NCBI GenBank assembly: GCA_015904055.1
Contig: JABMDE010000016.1
Location: forward strand, 1 to 16,652
Direction: 5' to 3'
DNA from: Nitrospira sp.
GTDB lineage: Bacteria > Nitrospirota > Nitrospiria > Nitrospirales > Nitrospiraceae
Length of the DNA: 16,652 bases
Under the pieces are notes generated by a model that saw nothing but the letters and a program-made list of their open reading frames with translations, had not been told where the DNA came from and made no database searches. Made by a program: the position numbers and the translations under genes. This document shows, one piece after another, positions 15,022 through 16,652 of this stretch; position 1 is the first letter of the stretch, and every line of letters starts with the position of its first letter.

Positions 15022-15113
15022 CGGCGGCAACCCACTACCCAGCCGGTGATAGCTACTTGGTTGGTCTTATAGGCATGGCACGCAACACACCCTCCGCAAC
15101 ACGCATTTCATCG
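15022..15113 (+). repeat. 92-bp direct repeat, copy 2 (downstream of the 239-aa lipoprotein)
   Basis: This is the partner of 14024-14115, 998 bases away. It starts 35 bases after the lipoprotein stop. It runs into a CACGAA-type mirror segment (to about 15160) with ATCGTGGTTCGTGTGGCG. The rest of 14987-15409 has no independent gene. On the minus strand a frame ending at 15267 would form the integrase tail in the circular state, and a T6 run follows on that strand at 15222-15217. Confidence 0.8.
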
Positions 15114-15409
15114 ATCGTGGTTCGTGTGGCGAGTTGGGTGTTTCTTAGGGCATGTTTCATGGGTCCTGTGGCGTCTGACCGGTTTTCCGGACCATATATT
15201 TAAAAAGGCCAGAGATAAAAAAGGGGGCCCCACCTCGGGAATTTTCCAAAGGCCACTGGGGAGGGGTCAGGTTGGATCGTCTGTGTCTGAATCTGCTACC
15301 ACGGTGCTACCGGAACAGGGCAAACTAGAGCCATCTACAGCCTCTTCCGTTGCTGTTTCCAATGTGGTTTTTTGTGGAGTTAGATGGTTGGAGTTAGGAC
15401 TAGAGACAA

Positions 15410-15474
15410 TTCGTAAACCGCAGGTCGCCCGTTCAATCCGGGTCGCCGGCTCCATACTTCCCCACGGAATTTCA
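15410..15474 (+). repeat. attR: right attachment repeat (duplicated tRNA-Thr 3' half)
   Basis: This carries the 46-bp perfect copy of the tRNA-Thr 3' half (15410-15455), then AC, then 17 shared bases (15458-15474). No 5' half precedes it, so it is not a functional tRNA. The match begins exactly at the anticodon loop, a common crossover position for tyrosine integrases. It lies 26 bases from the stop of the zinc peptidase gene. Confidence 0.92.
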
Positions 15475-15499
15475 ACAAATCGAAGGTCGTTCTGGCGGG

Positions 15500-16171
15500 C
15501 TATCGCCGCAAGAAGCCGATCCACCGCCAGAGATTGAGCAGGCTCCCTAACGAAGCGGCTACGTATGTCAGCGCGGCTGCGGTGAGAATGCGGCGAGCCC
15601 CCCGCATATCTTCCGCAGACAGATAGTTCCCCTGCTGGAGGACGGGAAGGGCGCGCCTGAAGCTGGCATCCCACTCGACCGGCAGGGTGAAGAAATGCAC
15701 CAGGGTAGAAATTCCCATCGTGAGCATGACCAGCATCCCGACTGTGGGGCTTTTGGCCAGCGTGGTTGCAATCGGAATCCCCATCATGACCAGTGCGCCG
15801 ACTTTTTCTGCTCCCTGGGCGATGCGCACGAGCCGTGCGCGTTCTGTCAGAGGCTGGTAGCCCGTATGATCTTGAATCGCGTGCCCGACTTCATGCGCAG
15901 CGACCGTGAGAGCGGTGAGGGATTTCCCGCTGAATTTGTCGGGCGTGAGCCGGACTACTCTGGATTCAGCATCGTAATGGTCGCCCAGCTCGGTTATTTC
16001 TACCTTGATGTGGTTCATGTCGAACCGATCAAGCAGGTGCCTGGCCAGTTCCCCGCCGGTTCCTGGGTAATCCGGACGGGGGCTGCTATATTGAGCAAAG
16101 ACCCGCCTGGTCCATAGTTGCGGGCCGAAGATGACGAGACCGATGATGATCAGCAGCAGAATCAGACGCAT
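15500..16171 (-). CDS. YugP-type membrane zinc metallopeptidase
   Basis: The 223-aa protein belongs to the neutral zinc metallopeptidase family Zn_peptidase_2. It has an N-terminal membrane helix (1-19), the zinc motif HEVGH at 93-97, and the third ligand region LPVEWDAS with E167, typical of the family. Hydrophobic segments at about 124-160 and 196-213 embed it in the membrane. Length and spacing are normal for the family. AGGA lies about eight bases before ATG 16171. The protein is thought to take part in membrane protein turnover, with substrates unknown. It belongs to the host chromosome, just outside the right end of the element and convergent with tRNA-Thr in the uninterrupted chromosome. 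Confidence 0.9.
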   Translation of the reverse strand: MRLILLLIIIGLVIFGPQLWTRRVFAQYSSPRPDYPGTGGELARHLLDRFDMNHIKVEITELGDHYDAESRVVRLTPDKFSGKSLTALTVAAHEVGHAIQDHTGYQPLTERARLVRIAQGAEKVGALVMMGIPIATTLAKSPTVGMLVMLTMGISTLVHFFTLPVEWDASFRRALPVLQQGNYLSAEDMRGARRILTAAALTYVAASLGSLLNLWRWIGFLRR

Positions 16172-16310
16172 CGTCGACTTCCTACCCCTTGCCTAGTTGG
16201 GCTGGTATAGAGTTGAAGCCTAGCAGGTAATTCAGTTGGCACTCAAGGCGTGGGGTGAGCGATTCGTAGTCAAGGGAGGGTGGATCTCAATGGGTATTCA
16301 GATGACAGAC

Positions 16311-16335
16311 CCGGAGCCGCCCAAGGCGGCTCCGG
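16311..16335. other. Perfect 11-bp hairpin
   Basis: CCGGAGCCGCC (16311-16321) pairs with GGCGGCTCCGG (16325-16335) around a CAA loop. No T-run follows on either strand, so it is not a standard intrinsic terminator; it may stop or protect the transcript of the leftward microprotein gene. Confidence 0.6.
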
Positions 16336-16368
16336 CAGACCCTTCGTGAGGAAGCACATTCAGGAGAT

Positions 16369-16386
16369 CACGTTGGTACCAACGTG
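16369..16386. other. Perfect 18-bp palindrome downstream of the microprotein gene
   Basis: CACGTTGGT is followed directly by ACCAACGTG. It may be a regulator-binding site or a 7-bp stem with a GTAC loop in RNA. It starts 13 bases after the stop of the 36-codon gene. Confidence 0.5.
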
Positions 16387-16399
16387 TAAGACCAGTCGC

Positions 16400-16510
16400 C
16401 TAGAAACCTGCCATCGTCAGCGCGAACGCAACGATCCCCACGAAAAAGGCCCCTAGTACATACAACATGCCATTCTCCCACACATGGTCGACGATGTGCA
16501 TGTCACGCAT
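16400..16510 (-). CDS. Predicted single-pass membrane microprotein (36 aa)
   Basis: A short leftward frame starts at ATG 16510, nine bases after a strong AGGAGG; a second in-frame ATG at 16516 is too close to that site. The product is 36 aa: a polar, His- and Asp-containing start (MRDMHIVDHVWENG), then one hydrophobic helix of about 20 residues (MLYVLGAFFVGIVAFALTMA) ending GF. It looks like a small accessory subunit of a membrane complex, such as those of respiratory oxidases, but no specific family is recognised. The strong ribosome binding site and clean hydrophobic pattern support a real gene. Confidence 0.6.
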   Translation of the reverse strand: MRDMHIVDHVWENGMLYVLGAFFVGIVAFALTMAGF

Positions 16511-16652
16511 GATCATTCACCTCCTTTGCCGGACATTGGACTTGTGAATTAGCAAGTCCACGGTTGTCCCGCACCGTCGATGACATGCTACAGGTTAGGA
16601 AGAGTGTCTCGCCATCGCCTAAAGGATGGATTTGATCTACATCGTTCGGGTG

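Larger units (their letters stand above)
6059..15474. mobile_element. tRNA-Thr-integrated satellite/PICI-like genomic island (about 9.35 kb)
   Basis: The ends are defined by a direct repeat of the tRNA-Thr 3' half plus downstream bases (6059-6123 and 15410-15474). Core-to-core length is 9351 bp. Inside are a tyrosine integrase at the tRNA end, an Xre regulator, an AlpA/Xis-like HTH protein, a prim-pol/SF3 helicase with an adjacent iteron array, a WEFLRR-motif protein and three lipoproteins. No structural phage, terminase, relaxase or type IV secretion gene is present. This int-xis-primase set is typical of P4-like and PICI-like satellites and of small integrative elements; the class is inferred. 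If it moves, packaging or transfer would have to be supplied by a helper. Confidence 0.85.

Noticed and set aside
13861..15160. Integron attC sites around the 239-aa lipoprotein gene
   Set aside because: The direct repeats are similar in length to attC sites, but I see no paired RYYYAAC/GTTRRRY core sites or the matching imperfect palindrome, and there is no integron-type integrase (the one present is phage-type).
15410..15485. A second tRNA-Thr gene at the right end
   Set aside because: Only the 3' half from the anticodon loop is present. No acceptor 5' strand, D arm or 5' anticodon stem precedes it, so it is the attachment duplicate.
15267..15674. A 135-aa leftward frame across the right end as an independent gene
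   Set aside because: It overlaps the zinc peptidase gene in another frame, has no ribosome binding site, and its resemblance to the integrase tail comes from the duplicated attachment core. It is better explained as the integrase extension in the circular state.

Overview
The window looks like a chromosomal segment of a chemolithotrophic or respiratory bacterium, most likely a Nitrospira-type organism (Nitrospirota). This is inferred from the dense cluster of c-type cytochromes with an ethylbenzene-dehydrogenase-like heme protein, the family mix and the moderate-to-high GC. No ribosomal RNA or marker gene confirms the taxon.

Left flank (1-6027). A rightward electron-transfer operon holds the C-terminal end of a cytochrome c-like protein, a membrane-anchored monoheme cytochrome c, an exported EB_dh-type heme-binding protein with a C-terminal membrane anchor, and a diheme cytochrome c lipoprotein whose two heme domains are split by a charged coiled coil. 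A leftward UbiA-family prenyltransferase follows (quinone head-group prenylation). Then comes a 680-aa lipoprotein with a caspase-like domain that appears to have lost its catalytic His and Cys.

Integrated element (about 6059-15474). An intact tRNA-Thr(CGT) gene is followed by a 9.35-kb insertion bounded by a direct repeat: 46 bp perfect, then 2 mismatches, then 17 bp perfect. The repeat starts at the first base of the anticodon loop. The element carries a leftward control and replication block: tyrosine integrase, small Xre-type regulator, AlpA/Xis-type HTH protein, a putative iteron origin, a large primase-polymerase/zinc-finger/SF3-helicase protein, and a WEFLRR-motif protein. Its right half carries three predicted lipoproteins (TRL-like, PEGA-domain, and a CsgG/LpoB-like fold guess) set among structured repeats: a three-copy 184-bp tandem repeat, a 92-bp direct repeat bracketing one lipoprotein gene, and several CACGAA-rich quasi-palindromes. 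There are no capsid, tail, terminase, relaxase or conjugation genes. The layout therefore resembles a small phage-satellite or PICI-like integrative element rather than a prophage or ICE.

Right flank (15475-16652). This contains a leftward YugP-type zinc metallopeptidase next to the right attachment site, then two perfect palindromes/hairpins and a 36-codon membrane microprotein with a very strong ribosome binding site.

Most notable points: integrase reads through the attachment core, so its C-terminus should differ between the integrated and circular forms; a near-consensus promoter predicts a leaderless xre mRNA with an overlapping palindrome; two oppositely oriented triplets of a 9-bp-spaced AAGGT iteron lie just beyond the primase gene; and a trio of lipoproteins is carried as cargo on a mobile element.
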